From NCBI GenBank assembly GCA_003952965.2, contig CM025856.1:9944458-10008457 (forward strand): DNA of 64,000 nucleotides. The letters run 5' to 3'. The notes beneath the pieces are model-generated. The model made no database searches, had not been told where the DNA came from, and saw only the letters and a list, made by a program, of their open reading frames with translations. This document shows positions 1 through 10,959 of this stretch, piece by piece; the first letter of the stretch is position 1; each line of letters starts with the position of its first letter. Source of the DNA: Morella rubra (taxonomy: Eukaryota > Streptophyta > Magnoliopsida > Fagales > Myricaceae). The translations under genes were made by a program, and so were the position numbers.

Positions 1-145
1 TACCTTTTCCTTGCAACGGTTGAATAATTTCTTCACTTGAAGGTTGAGCTTCCTTTTTTGAGTGGGGTTATCCTTGATTTCAAGTCTTTCCATCTCCCCC
101 TCAATATCTTCAATATCTACACTTGCATTTTTCTCAAATGGACCA

Positions 146-1014
146 TTAGATTTCATCAAAAGTGATATGCATTGATTCTTCAACACAAAGAGTCCTTTTG
201 TTATAAACTCTATAAGCTTTACTCGAATTAGAGTATCCAAGGAAAATTCCAACATCGGTTTTAGAATCAAATTTTCCAAGGTTGTCTTTGGTATTTAAAA
301 TGAAGCATTTACAACCAAAAATTTTGAAATAATGGATGTTGGGTTTTCTATCTTTCCAAAGCTCATAAGGAGTTTTCTTCAAAGTGGGTCTCATGGATAC
401 TCTATTCAAAACATAGCAAGAGGTGTTGACGGCCTCGGCCCAAAAATATTTTGGTAACTTATTTTCATTCAAAATAGTTCTTGCCATCTCTTGAATAGTT
501 CTATTCTTTCTCTCAACAACTCCATTTTGTTGAGGAGTTCTAGGTGTTGAAAAATTATGCTCATAACCATTCATGCTACAAAAAGATTCAAACTTCTCAT
601 TTATGAATTCACCACCATGGTCACTTCTAATGGCCACAATGGTGTATCCTTTTGCATTTTGCACCCTTTTTGAAAATTTAATGAACTCATGAATGGCTTC
701 ATCTTTTGAAGCTAAAAACAAAATCCAAGTGAACCTAGAGTAGTCATCCACAATTACAAAGACATAGGACTTTCCACCAAGACTTTGAATTCTTGATGGA
801 CCAAATAAATCCAAATGAAGTAATTGTAGAGGTCTACTAGTTGAAATGAAGTTTTTGATTTAAAAGAGGTTTTCACTTGTTTTCCCATTTGACAAGCTTC
901 ACAAACTTGGTCTTTTTCAAAATTCAACTTAGGTAGCCCATTCACAAGATCATGCTTAGAGATTTTCAAAATTTGATGCATGCTTGCATGACCCAATCTT
1001 CTATGCATAGCCAA
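146..1014 (-). pseudogene. copia integrase (zinc domain and catalytic core), frameshifted
   Basis: Two overlapping minus-strand frames form one integrase. Frame 754-1014 has the HHCC zinc domain (HRRLGHAS at the start, then CEACQMGKQ). Frame 146-814 has the DDE core: first Asp in IVDDYSRF, second in RSDHGGEF, and Glu in QQNGVVERKN. The core is followed by the usual GYSNSSKAYRVYN region. The first 145 bases continue the acidic linker toward the missing reverse transcriptase. The break lies near 754-840, where the two reading frames overlap. The enzyme would insert element cDNA into host DNA; this copy cannot make it in one frame. Confidence 0.9.
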
Positions 1015-1015
1015 C

Positions 1016-1382
1016 TATCATTTACATTGACCACAAGACAATTATCCACACAAGCATTTTGATCAATGTCAATCTTGTACACATTTGAGTTCCTATGGCC
1101 AATAAACAATAATTTACCATCTATGACATTTTCAATAAGGCATCGAGAAGATTCAAACATAACTCTATCACAAAGTTGACTAATACTAAGCAAGTTATGC
1201 TTCAATTTATCAACCAATAGGACATTTTCAATTAAAGGAAGAGAGTTACCACCAATATTGCCTATACCAATGATTTTCCCTTTTGAGTTGTCGCCAAATG
1301 TTACATTTCCACCTTTGATGGTTGATAGGCTTGAGAATCTTGATGGGTCACCGGTCATGTGTCTTGAACAACCACTATCCAA
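1016..1382 (-). pseudogene. copia aspartic protease
   Basis: The frame carries DSGCSRHMTG, the active-site Asp of a copia-type retropepsin, then the conserved VTFGDNSKGKIIGIG stretch and the LLSISQLCD segment. This is the usual protease position between gag and integrase. The product would cleave the Gag-Pol polyprotein. The reading frame ends at the junction with the zinc domain of integrase, and the upstream gag lies in another frame. Confidence 0.85.
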
Positions 1383-1427
1383 GAACCAACTATTGCATTT
1401 CTTCTTCTTGAATCCTACAAAACAAAT

Positions 1428-3058
1428 TCAAGATGAAGCTTTTGGTACCCAAACCTTTTTGGGTCCATTTGGGTTAGCCATAGTTCCCTTTGGAACCCAT
1501 ACCTTTCTAAGAGCTTTGCACCCAAGTTTCTTGAGAGGACAATCAAATATTAGATGTCCATTCTTGTTGCAAAAGTTACAAGTATGAAGAGATTCATTTG
1601 AGGATTTAGCTTTGACAAAGAAGTTTTTGAAATACTTTTCATTTTTATGAGGCTTGTAGCCTAAACCACTTTTGTCAAAAACACATCTTTGATTATTTAG
1701 AATGTTCTCCAAAGCTTTGCTTCCTTGAGTGAATTTTTCAAGAATAGTGTTTTGACGAGTAACCTTATCTTTGAAAGCTTTGTTCTCAATTTCCAAAGTT
1801 GAAACTTTTAGTTTCAATTCCTCATTCTCTAGCTTCAAATTTCCTTGTTCATCATTTAAGGAATCAAGGTCACTTGTAGCTAGTGAATGCTTCTTTTTCA
1901 AAACATTGTATTTGAGTTTAAGCTTTTCAAACGTAATGTATAACTCATCAAAAGCATTTTTTAATTCATCATATGAAGGTTTTGAATCTTCAAGATCCGA
2001 GAGATATACCTCATCATCTTCTAGAGCCATGAAGCACATGTTTGCGATTTCTCCCTCATCTTCTTCATCGGAGGAGCTTGAATCACTATCTTCCCAAGTA
2101 GCTTTCATAGCTTTCTTTTTATATTTGAGAAGTGGGCAATCCGCCTTAATGTGACCAGGTTTCTTGCACTTGTAGCAAGTGATGTGGTCCTTCTTGTTGT
2201 CCATCTTTGGGTATTCCTTCTTTGGCTCTTCTCTCTTGAAATCTTTGAAGTTCTTCCTTCCTTGCTTTCTCTTGAGGAAGTTTCTAAAATTCCTTGTCAT
2301 GAGAGCAATATCCTCTTCTCCACTTTCATCATTATCTTCTTCAATCTCAACTACGGAGGATTTCAAGGCTATGCTTCTCCTTTTTGAACTTTCCTCCTCA
2401 TGTCCCTTCATGGTGATTTCGTGAGTCATAAGGGATCCAACAAGCTCTTCCAAAGGCAATTTGGTGAGGTCCTTTGCTTCTTGAATAGCGGTGACTTTGG
2501 CTTCCCAAGTCTTTGGTAGTGACCTAAGAACTTTTCTCACCAAATCGGAGTTAGTGTACACTTTTTCCAAGAGCATTTAAATCATTTACAATATTAGTAA
2601 ATCTAGTAAGCATGTCACCAATGTTTTCTTCCGTTTCATCTTAAACAATTCATAGCTATGAACTAGCATGCTTATCTTAGATTCTTTCACTTGGTTCGTA
2701 CCTTCATGAGTGATTTCTAAAGAATGCCAAATTTCTTTTGCACTAACACAAGTAGATATTCTATTGAATTCACTTCTCTCTAAAGCACAATAAAGAATGT
2801 TCATAGCTCTAGCATTTATAGAAATTTTCTTCTTGTCATCATCGGTATACTCATAACGGGCTTAGGGACAATTCTCTCATCTACGGCTTTCATAGGGTAG
2901 TGAGGTCCATTTAAAATACAAAGCCATAGATCAAAGTCAATGGATTGAAAATAAATTTTCATCCTTACTTTCCAATAGGAGTAATCACTTCCATTGAAGG
3001 AAGGAGATCTAGATATTGAGAGTCCTTCAACATGAGAGTTGTTGCTTGAAGTTGCCAT
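1428..3058 (-). pseudogene. copia gag with two CCHC zinc knuckles, broken
   Basis: Three minus-strand frames (2816-3058, 2586-2804, 1428-2576) together make a long gag. The N-terminus has the SFNGSDYSYWKVRMK motif of copia gag. The middle has EIWHSLEITHEGTNQVKESK. The C-terminal part has the knuckle CYKCKKPGHIKADC, an acidic Ser-rich stretch, a predicted coiled coil rich in Lys, Leu and Glu, and a second knuckle CNFCNKNGHLIFDC. Gag would form the virus-like particle and bind RNA. Frame breaks lie near 2580 and 2810. Confidence 0.88.
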
Positions 3059-3098
3059 TCTAACTCAAGATTGTTAAATCTTGCTAAACGAGCACCAA

Positions 3099-3110
3099 GC
3101 TCTGATACCA
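3099..3110 (-). other. primer-binding site, initiator tRNA-Met type
   Basis: The minus strand reads TGGTATCAGAGC two bases after the end of the LTR. This is the standard plant copia primer-binding site, complementary to the 3' end of initiator tRNA-Met. Confidence 0.9.
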
Positions 3111-3112
3111 AT

Positions 3113-4219
3113 TGTAAATCCTAGGATTAAGGCAACCCAAGAGGGGGGTGAATTGGGTTTCAAAACTTTTTCGAAACTCACCCTTTAGAAAGTGTTTGCT
3201 AGCTACAAGTCTCACAAAGAGAAGTGATTGCAATAAAAGATTAAACACAAGAATATATATTGCAACTCAAATATGGAAATAAAACTTAGAACAAGAAACT
3301 AGTAGCACAATGTAAGGAGATAAGGGAAGAGAAGCAAACACAAGATTTTTAGGTGGTTCGGCAAACCCGCCTACATCCACCCCTCAAGCTCCTTTACCGA
3401 GCCTTGAGGTTTCTCCACTAAGCTCCCTTCAACCAAGGGAAAGGTTTTCTTACACTTAGGCTTCACACAATAAAAGGATGTGAAAGTGTTGATTTTGTGT
3501 GAATGATGTTTGAACAAGGCTTGAAAGGTTTTTTATCACACTTAGCCTGGGTAAAATGATTTTGTTCATTCAGCAATTTTTAAAAGGCGTGGAATGGCTT
3601 TATATAGGCCTCATAATAAAAATAGCTGTTAATAGCCGTTTGGGAGTCAATCTGTCAAAAATTCACGGTGAGCTGATCAATCGCTGCAGGTTTACGTTAC
3701 CCAACGGTCATAATGTCAGAGGTCAAAATGGCTCTTTTCTTCCTTTTAAAAATGAACCGGTCAACCGCTATAGCAAGCGGTCGAAGACCAGTTGACCGCT
3801 TCACCAGCCGATCGACCTCCTCAACTTAAGCACATGATCCGGTTGTTTTAAAAACATGATTTTGACCAACTTAAAATACTCAATTTTAAAGACTAACTTC
3901 CCATAAGTATATAAAAGGTTTGGAAGTTTAATTGGGATAATTTAAAGCCATTAAAACATTTTTAATCTTCAAAACAAGTGATAAAACAGTTCATGCAAGT
4001 TTTGAAAAAATATGCAAGTGTGTGGTTCAAATCCTTGTTAAAGATGAAGTCTTAGAGTTACAAAGATTACCCTAGTAGCTTGAGTCTTCACTTTATGAGC
4101 ACTTCCATTAAAGGGGATGTTGCTTGATCGCTTCGTGCTCATTTTAGATCTGCTTTGTTTCACATCGCAATTACTTCTATTGTTATCATCAAAACATTGA
4201 TTGTGACTAAAAGCCAACA
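3113..4219 (-). repeat. 5' LTR of the SIRE-type copia element
   Basis: On the minus strand this begins TGTTGGCTTTTAG and ends just before the primer-binding site; the plus strand starts TGTAAATCCTAGG. It shares the blocks AACCCAAGAGGGGGGTGAA, TTTTTAGGTGGTTCGGC and TTGTTATCATCAAAA with the solo LTR at 60307-61872. The right edge was set by that comparison and by the point where gypsy protease coding resumes at 4220. Confidence 0.75.
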
Positions 4220-4220
4220 T

Positions 4221-4500
4221 CTCAGTCAGGGTGGCCAATGAAGAACGATTGAAATGTCAAGGTCAATTGAAAAAGGTGAGGATCAATTTACAGGGAATTC
4301 CATTTTCGCTCACCTTCTATTCTTTACCCCTAGTAGGATTGGATTTAGTTTTGGGTGTTCAATGGTTGGAAATGTTAGGTTCGGTGGTCTACAACTAAAA
4401 GCAGCTTACAATGGATTTTCAATAGGAGAACAAATCAAGAAGGTTGCAAGGGTCAGATACACAACCAATCCAAGCCACATCGCCAAAGGCTCTGTCTAAG
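4221..4500 (+). pseudogene. gypsy protease C-terminus (RVP-like), decayed
   Basis: In one frame the sequence reads RVANEERLKCQGQ, then NLQGIPFS, then LDLVLGVQWLE. These are typical of the C-terminal half of plant Ty3/gypsy retropepsins. The catalytic DSGS part is absent because the copia element splits the gene at 4219/4220. Two stops interrupt the stretch after VVYN. Confidence 0.75.
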
Positions 4501-4520
4501 AAATGCGGTAGGGACATTCT

Positions 4521-6000
4521 TTGTTTGCTGTGTGCCTTCACGCTACGGAGGGCGAATTCCAAGAAGCAGTGCATTCTGACATGCAGCGTATTTTAAAGGA
4601 GTATAAGGATGTTTTTAACGAACCTACTCAATTGCCACCTGTTCAGGAAGTCGATCATTGCATTATGTTGAAGGAAGGGACGGAGCCAATCAATGTTCGA
4701 CCATATCGATATGCGTATTTTCAAAAGGCCAGATTGAGAAGCAAGTTGAAGATATGTTAAAGATAGGCCTCATACGCCCAAGTACCAGTCCTTTTTCTTC
4801 TCCAGTATTATTGGTAAAGAAAAAATACGATAACTGGCATTTTTGCACGGATTACCGAGCACTCAATGCCATCACCATCAAGGATCATTTTCCCATCCCT
4901 ACGGTGGACGATATGCTAGATGAGTTATATGGTGCCTCATATTTTTCAAAATTGGATCTACAGGTTGGATATCATCAGGTACAGGTAAATTCTCTTGATA
5001 TTCATAAGACCGCATTTCGCACTCATAACAGTCATTATGAATACTTGGTAATGTCCTTTGGATTATGTAATGCCCCTTCTACATTCCAAGCAATTATGAA
5101 TTCTATTTTTCACCCCTTTCTAAAGTTTATCTTAGTCTTCTTTGACGATATTCTGATATATAGCCCTACATGGGATATGCATCTAGAACACGTAAAGAAA
5201 GCTTTGGAAATTCTTCAGCAACAACAATTTTTCCTTAAGGCAAACAAGTGTGATTTTGGGCGGCAAGAATTGGAATATCTGGGGCATATTGTTACGCATC
5301 AAGGGGTAAAGGTTGACAACGAAAAAATTTCAGCAATGGTGGCATGGCCTCGACCTACTAATATTACTGAGCTGCGTGGGTTTTTGGGATTAACAAGGTA
5401 TTACAAAAAATTTGTGAAAGATTATGGTATATTGGCACGTCCCCTCACCAATTTGGATGGCACGATGAAGCAGAGGCAGCTTTCCTTTCATTGAAGCAAG
5501 CTATGACAACTACACCAACATTGGCAATGCCAAATTTCAATGACACTTTTATCATTGAAATAGATGCATCAGGAGATGGTATAGGAGCTGTTTTATCTCA
5601 ACAAGGCAAACCGATTGCCTTCATGATTCGGGCATTTGGAGTAACGAAGAAATCATGGTCTACCTATGCGAAAGAAATGCTTGCCATAGTTGAAGCCATT
5701 CGTACTTGGCGGCCTTATTTATTGGGGAGGAAATTTCTTATTCAAACAGATCAACGCAACCTTAAATATTTTCTGGAGCAACGTGTGGCAACTCCGGAAC
5801 AACAAAAATGGGTGGCAAAACTTTTGGGTTATGACTATGAGATTGTATATCAACTTGGACGTGAGAATTCAGCAGCTGATTCTCTCTCTCGCAAGCCTGG
5901 CAGTTCCATACTTAACAATATTTTTATTCCCATGATTGATATTTGGCAGGATATCAAAGTGGCAACTCAGGCAGATCCATTTATTCAAACAAAGAAGTAA
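4521..6000 (+). pseudogene. gypsy reverse transcriptase and RNase H, frameshifted
   Basis: The reverse transcriptase runs in frames 4521-4760 and 4658-5494. It has EVDHCIMLKEG, RPSTSPFSSPVLLVKKK, FCTDYRALN, the GLCNAPSTFQ motif and the catalytic VFFDDILIYS box. RNase H (5491-6000) keeps its acidic residues in EIDASGDGIGAVL, YAKEMLAI, IQTDQRNL and AADSLSR. The enzyme copies element RNA to DNA and removes the RNA. Frame breaks lie near 4740 and 5490, so it is dead as written. It resembles the reverse transcriptase at 18801-19631 but is clearly diverged from it. Confidence 0.9.
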
Positions 6001-6134
6001 GAGGCAAATACAAGTCTAGCTGGACCATAAGAATGGCGCAACGGACTCCTCCTTTTTAAAGGAAAAATCCTTGTTCCAGCTGAACAAAAGATTCGTGATA
6101 GGCTCATGCATGAGTGCCACGACAGTAGACTTGG
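6001..6134 (+). pseudogene. gypsy integrase N-terminal zinc domain, left part
   Basis: One frame reads WRNGLLLFKGKILVPAE then a His-containing stretch ending HECHDSRLG, the start of the H2C2 integrase domain. Coding stops at the LTR-like insert and resumes at 7675 with GGHSS and the CQTCQRTK zinc-ligand pair. Confidence 0.75.
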
Positions 6135-7674
6135 TGTCACGCCCCAAAAAAATCAGCATAAATAAAGAAGAGAAATAAAAGAAATTTACCACCTTTATTC
6201 AAAACAAAACATATTATAACTATAATGTACATTAAACAAATTCTCTTAACAGTCTAAAATCCAAAACGATGCTCTCATCTATCCCGCCCGCATGCTTTCT
6301 AGATTTGATCCTTGAACAATCTATGAAAATAAGAAAATAATAACGGAGTGAGTTCGACAACTCAGTAAGCAGAGAATAAAATGCATGAATAAAAATATAA
6401 TCGTTTTCCGAAATCAGAAATTTATAGTTATAGATAGTTTTACCAGTAATACAGAAAAATCCTTTTGGCATTAACAGTAAGCCACGTTTACCCCTGTGGC
6501 AGGGTTATGCAACGACTTATCCGACAGCCAACTAAAATAAGTCAACAGTAAGCGGAGTTCACCCTACTAAGACTTAGCGAGAACGCCAAGTGTGCACTAG
6601 GGAGAAACCACGCAGAAACCACTCCGAAGAATGGGTGCACTCAGTAATCAGTAAGTTGGTACCAACAGCAGCAGTAATCAGTAATTAGTAACAAAACATT
6701 GCCTCGAAGTTTGAAAACAGTATAATATATAATAACAAAATTCAGAATCAGAAATTATATTCGGCAGAATACATAATCTTTGAGAAAGAATGTAGAACAA
6801 TATTATAAACAGATCTCAGTATGTCTTTTAAAATTCCACATTTGTTTTCAGAATAACATAAGCTTGCAACAAAACATATTTTCCACAAAATCGTTTTATG
6901 AAACTGTGTTCGGCATTTTGAAGAAAAAATAGTATATAGTAGCTCCGCTTACCCGACTTGCTTCGATAATCGAACCTCCCTAGAAGCCTCGTATCGCAAC
7001 GATCCAAAAGAACCAAAGATAATTGCAAAAAATCCAACAATGGCCGAATTGATAGAGAGAGAGAGAGAGAGCTCAAAAATTATAGAGAACCATGTTTGAG
7101 AGGTGTGCATAATCTCTGAGCGAGAATCCCTTTTATAGGCGAGATTGACTTGAAAAACTGTCCAAAATGGAATAAAATTAGGCGTCTCTTCACAATCCTC
7201 CCATTACTGCCATTAGTCACCAAACGCATAGAAACTTCGAGAAATGAGCGTTGGAAATGAAAAGCCTCGAAAATCAAACGAAAAGGTGCTAAAACGGATG
7301 AGAAATCGAAGAGAGAGAGAATTGATGAGAGAGAAACTGAATGGTCGAAACGGCGGCTAGGGCAGAACATTCAAGGTTCTAAAGTGTGGGGAAGAAGAAG
7401 ATTGAAACGCAACGTTTCATTTAAAAATTCAAATCGAGCAAAATAGGTTTAAATATAATAAAACCTCAACAATGACAACCAAACACATGAAACGCCTCAG
7501 CGGTTCAGCAACAAGTCTCCTTCCTTTGAAATCCTCGCAATCATGCACAACGTTTAAAAGCATCAATAAAAACGCGTCTGGCTCAGTGGTCCTCTCTTTT
7601 AAGCCCCAGGTCTGGAGTTCGACTCCAGCCATTGCAAAAGCTCTTTTTTTGTTTTCAAAGACCGGGTTATCACA
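6135..7674. mobile_element. 1,540-bp LTR-like insert (probable solo LTR) in gypsy integrase
   Basis: The insert begins TGTCACGCCCC and ends GGGTTATCACA. It is flanked by the 5-bp duplication CTTGG at 6130-6134 and 7675-7679, and removing it restores the integrase frame. TG...CA ends with a 5-bp duplication and no pol genes fit a solo LTR. The end GGGGCGTGACA seen on the minus strand suggests minus orientation (inference). A (GA)n tract lies near 7053-7073. The minus-strand ORFs inside show no recognisable domain. Confidence 0.8.
7577..7640 (+). other. tRNA-like box A / box B sequence
   Basis: The sequence has TGGCTCAGTGG, fitting an RNA polymerase III box A, and GTTCGACTCC, fitting box B, spaced about 38 nt start to start. 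That is shorter than in a normal tRNA, and no clean cloverleaf or acceptor stem is seen. It may be the head of a SINE or a degenerate tRNA copy within the LTR-like insert. Confidence 0.4.
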
Positions 7675-9003
7675 CTTGGAGGCCATTCTAGCGTGCCGCA
7701 CACATTCAAAAAATTGACTCAACAATTTTATTGTCCTGCCATGTACAAATCTGTCAAGGAATACGTTATGAAGTGCCAAACATGCCAACGCACAAAATCT
7801 GAAACGCTTGCACCAGCGGGTCTGTCAATTCCACACCAAGTTTAGGATGACATGACAATGGATTTTATCGAAGGATTACCAATGTCGAACGGCAAGGATA
7901 CCATTTTTGTCGTGGTTGACAGATTAAGTAAGTCTGCTCATTTTTTGGCATTAACTCACCCTTTTACAGCTAAGACAGTTGCAAAAAGATTTGTTGAAGG
8001 TGTAGTCAAGCTCCATGGCATGCCTAAGTCGATTGTGAGTGATCGTGATCCTATTTTTATTTGTAAGTTTTGGCAAGAATTATTTTCCATGTCGGGCACA
8101 CAACTCAAATTAAGTTCAGCATACCATCCTCAAAACAACAAACAAACTGAGGTCATCAACAGATGTGTGGAGCAGTATATATGCAGTTTTGTGCACCAGT
8201 AGCCATGCAAATGGAGCGGGTTTTTACCGTGGGTGGAGTTTTGGTATAATACTACATATCATGTGTCTACAGGAATGACACCTTTCCAAGCTCTGAATGG
8301 CCGGTTACCTTCGTCCATTCCCCAGTATACAGATGGTTTATCTCCTGTCAATGATGTTGATCATAGCCCCTTGTCACGTGATGAAGTGCTGCAACAGTTA
8401 AAACGAAATTTGGCGGCGGCAATAAATCATATGAAACAAACAAGCGATAAGAAATGGAGGGAAGTGCAGTTTGAAGAAAGGGATTTGGTTTTTTTAAGGC
8501 TTCCACAGTATCGCCAACAATCAATGTTCAAACGGGTGCATCAGAAATTGGCCAGTCGATTTTATGGTCCTTATCCGATCATTCCAAAAATTGGGCAAGT
8601 AGCTTATAAACTACAGCTTCCAAAGCGGACTCGTGTACATCTTGTTTTTCATGTGTTGCTATTAAAACAATATATTGGAGACTCATCTGCGGTCAGTTTG
8701 GAGCTGCCACAAATTACAGATGATGGTGCTATTGTTCTCCAACCTGAAGCTGTTATTGACACTCGTTGGGTGAAGCAAGGACACAAATTTAGCGAGGAGA
8801 GGTTGGTTAAATGGCGCCATTTGCCATTGGAGGAAGCCACATGGGAAAATACTGAACTGTTATTGGAACGGTTTCCTTCTGGGGACCTTACGGAGAAGGT
8901 TCCGCTTGATGGGGGAAGGATTGATACGCAACAACAGCATAGATCAAGCGGACACCAAAATCAAATCCCAAATATCAAGGAGGAGGTTAGACTTGAAAGA
9001 TAG
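7675..9003 (+). pseudogene. gypsy integrase core and chromodomain
   Basis: After the zinc-ligand pair CQTCQRTK comes the core with MDFIEGLPMSNG, the first Asp in VVVDRLSKSAHF, the second in VSDRDPIF and Glu in NKQTEVINR. A TAG at 8200-8202 interrupts the frame, which then continues as FWYNTTYHVSTGMTPF. The C-terminus has HLVFHVLLLKQYIG and a chromodomain (VKWRHLPLEEATWENTELL). Chromodomains in this position are thought to guide integration to heterochromatin. The interior stop and the 1.5-kb insert disable the gene. Confidence 0.88.
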
Positions 9004-9340
9004 GATATGCCAGATCCCAGGAATATTTCAAATAATTGAAAGGAGCTGTGGGAGGTTTTGTAGGAGATTTCTAGGAATCTGTTATTTCTTTAGCCGTTGT
9101 TGGTCAAATAGTGTTGACGTGGAAGAATAAGTCATGTTCTGTTACGATGTTTTAGGCATCATAGATGTGTCTTTGTTTATTTAAACGTTATGGAAAAACA
9201 AAGTTGTCAAGCATTATTCAACAAATATTCTTGCGGTCCTATTCTCACCCGAAGAGAATACTATTTCCTTACATTGATCGTTTACAGTTCTGAGTGGGAC
9301 CTATTAGTGCTTAACTGGTTTAATATCTCTACGTCGGGCA
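8907..9340 (+). repeat. polypurine tract and 3' LTR of gypsy 1 (end approximate)
   Basis: The purine run GATGGGGGAAGGA is followed by TTGATACGC, matching the arrangement at the 3' LTR of gypsy 2 (GGAAGGGGGA then TTGATAG). The LTR therefore likely starts near 8921. The element's 5' LTR is outside the window, so the right end cannot be fixed; about 9340 is a guess from where composition changes. Confidence 0.5.
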
Positions 9341-10414
9341 GGGAGTTTTCCAAGGATTGGGAGTTTGGTAGGGAAGTGAGCAGCGGGGTTGATGTTCCTT
9401 CCATGAAATTGAAATCTGTATGTCTTTTCCATTATCCTAATTTCCCTTTGTCCTTATTATGGTTGAAAGACTTGCACTAATACCAACTGCCTTACTGGAT
9501 CAAGCTTCATTTTTTTCTTATTGCTGCTGTTTATTCTGTTGTTTGCTTGTAGGAGAAATCTTCCAGTAGACCTAGCAAAAGGAGTTCTTCAAGCACTTTG
9601 CCTGCAAGCATTAGGACAGGTGCAAACTTGGTTCTTTAGATTGCCTTAATTGATGAACTCTCGGGACATTGAAGTATTCAAAACTCAGATACAATATTAC
9701 ATGTTACCAAGTATTTCAATGGATTCACTTGGTTCTTATTTCTGCTCTGCTTTATTTTCTCTTCTTGAGTGTTGATCTAAATGGACTGGTTGTAGTGGAT
9801 CCTTTTAACTGTGTGATATGCAAGCTGAACTTTTAGCCAAAGTAGTCCCATCTGTACATTTCTACTTTTAAGCCCAATAGACCACGTATCTCATTTTTAG
9901 CCAAGCATCGATTTTACTCATTAAACCATGGTAAACCTTAAGTGCATCTCATTTAGTGGAAATTTGCTGAGTTGATTAGCCTACACATCTTGTTTTAACT
10001 ATATGATATAGGAAACTTATTCTGGCCTGAAAACTAGTTAAATGAAGAATAGCCTTGTATCAGGAGTCCTCTATGCTAGCAATGCATTTAAGTGTTCAAA
10101 ATGCATAAGAATGTAAAAATTTTGTTTTTCCTCGCTTATCAAGAACTGGGTAAATATCAAGAACTGGGTAAATATCACTTTATTTTTTCAACCTAAAAGC
10201 TTAGACGTATCCTTTAGCTTATTTTTTAGCATTGAAGAGTTGAGAGATATGTTGTCCAGTTTACATAAGGATATGTAATTATATTTCAGGAAAAGTGATC
10301 ATAGTGGTTTCGTTATTGATAATTGACATTTGTGGTAAAAAAACAAAAAAAGCTCTACAATATGTCGCAAAATACAGTTTTGACTATGGACATAAAAATG
10401 TTCTTGATTTGCAG
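9341..10414. other. no gene; possible exon scraps
   Basis: No full ORF is present. Two short open stretches are bounded by plausible splice sites. One is about 9337-9418, ending before GTATGT. The other is about 9555-9619, after TTGTAG and before GTGCAA, and reads a Ser/Arg-rich peptide starting EKSSSRPSKRSS. They might be exons of a plant gene beside or inside these elements. The family is not recognised. Confidence 0.25.
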
Positions 10415-10506
10415 ATTATTAGACCCCAACTACGAATATCGGCCAAACAAGGTGACAGTATCAAAAATGGGACAATCATCAGGTTGCAACACATGAGGAC
10501 TGGGAA
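10415..10506 (+). pseudogene. SDF2-like MIR-domain exon fragment
   Basis: After an intron-like stretch ending TTGATTTGCAG, the frame reads SAKQGDSIKNGTIIRLQHMRT. This closely resembles the first MIR repeat of plant stromal-cell-derived-factor-2-like proteins, which act in ER protein quality control. The next part expected in that family (KWLHSH) is replaced by unrelated residues and a stop. Only this piece is seen, so it is a gene fragment, perhaps carried by the CACTA element whose end lies at 11287. The family call is from memory of the motif. Confidence 0.5.
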
Positions 10507-10959
10507 AAAGCAAGGCAGATAAAGGTTGTATGCACTGCACTCGATATGTTTACATGTATATGATAATTCCATGGCCTCTGTATGTTTACATATATCTTTT
10601 GTTTATTTCTATTTCTCATGTGACATTTGTTTTTAATTACAGGAATTCAAGAGGATGTTGATGTGTAAAAGGAGGAAGATTTTAATTGGTCCTTGCTTAT
10701 TGTGTTGTATTTGAATATTTTAGTTGGTCCTTGTTATTGTTATTTTATATTAGAAACTTGTTACTTTTTAGATTACTTGTAGAGATTCTTGTGTTTGTTG
10801 TAAAACGTTATTAATCAATGATGAAGTATATTTTGTTTTATTATCCTTGTTTTTTAAGCTTTTACATCCAATGAATTATGGTTATTAAAATAAATTTGTA
10901 TTATTGATTAAAAAAGCATGTATAGGAAAAAAATTTGTGGTGTTTTAAAAATGCTGGCA
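10507..10959. other. AT-rich non-coding stretch
   Basis: This may be the downstream intron or 3' region of the SDF2-like fragment. An acceptor-like ATTACAG occurs near 10640, followed by no recognisable coding sequence. No repeats or RNA genes are seen. Confidence 0.4.

Larger units (their letters stand above)
1..4219 (-). mobile_element. Ty1/copia retrotransposon, SIRE-type, partial
   Basis: On the minus strand the order is 5' LTR (3113-4219), a tRNA-Met type primer-binding site, gag with two CCHC knuckles, aspartic protease and integrase. Reverse transcriptase, RNase H and the 3' LTR must lie left of the window. Gag-protease-integrase order defines copia. The long gag, and an LTR similar to the solo LTR at 60307-61872, suggest the SIRE/Maximus lineage (inference). 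Frames are broken in gag and between the integrase zinc domain and core, so this copy is not autonomous. The right edge lies inside the protease-coding region of the gypsy element that follows, so this is a nested insertion. Confidence 0.9.
4220..9340 (+). mobile_element. Ty3/gypsy chromovirus 1, 5'-truncated in this window
   Basis: The remnant runs protease C-terminus, reverse transcriptase, RNase H, integrase, chromodomain, polypurine tract and 3' LTR on the plus strand. Gag and the 5' LTR lie left of the copia insert, beyond the window. The chromodomain after the integrase places it among the chromoviruses. It carries frameshifts near 4740 and 5490, an in-frame stop at 8200-8202 and a 1,540-bp insert in the integrase. 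The right end of the LTR was not located and is approximate. Confidence 0.85.

Noticed and set aside
6828..7370. Minus-strand ORFs as genes within the LTR-like insert
   Set aside because: Short, low-complexity (Ser/Leu-rich, partly from a GA repeat), no domain, and inside a non-coding repeat.
7577..7640. Functional tRNA gene
   Set aside because: Box A to box B distance is too short, and no acceptor stem or proper anticodon arm could be formed by eye.
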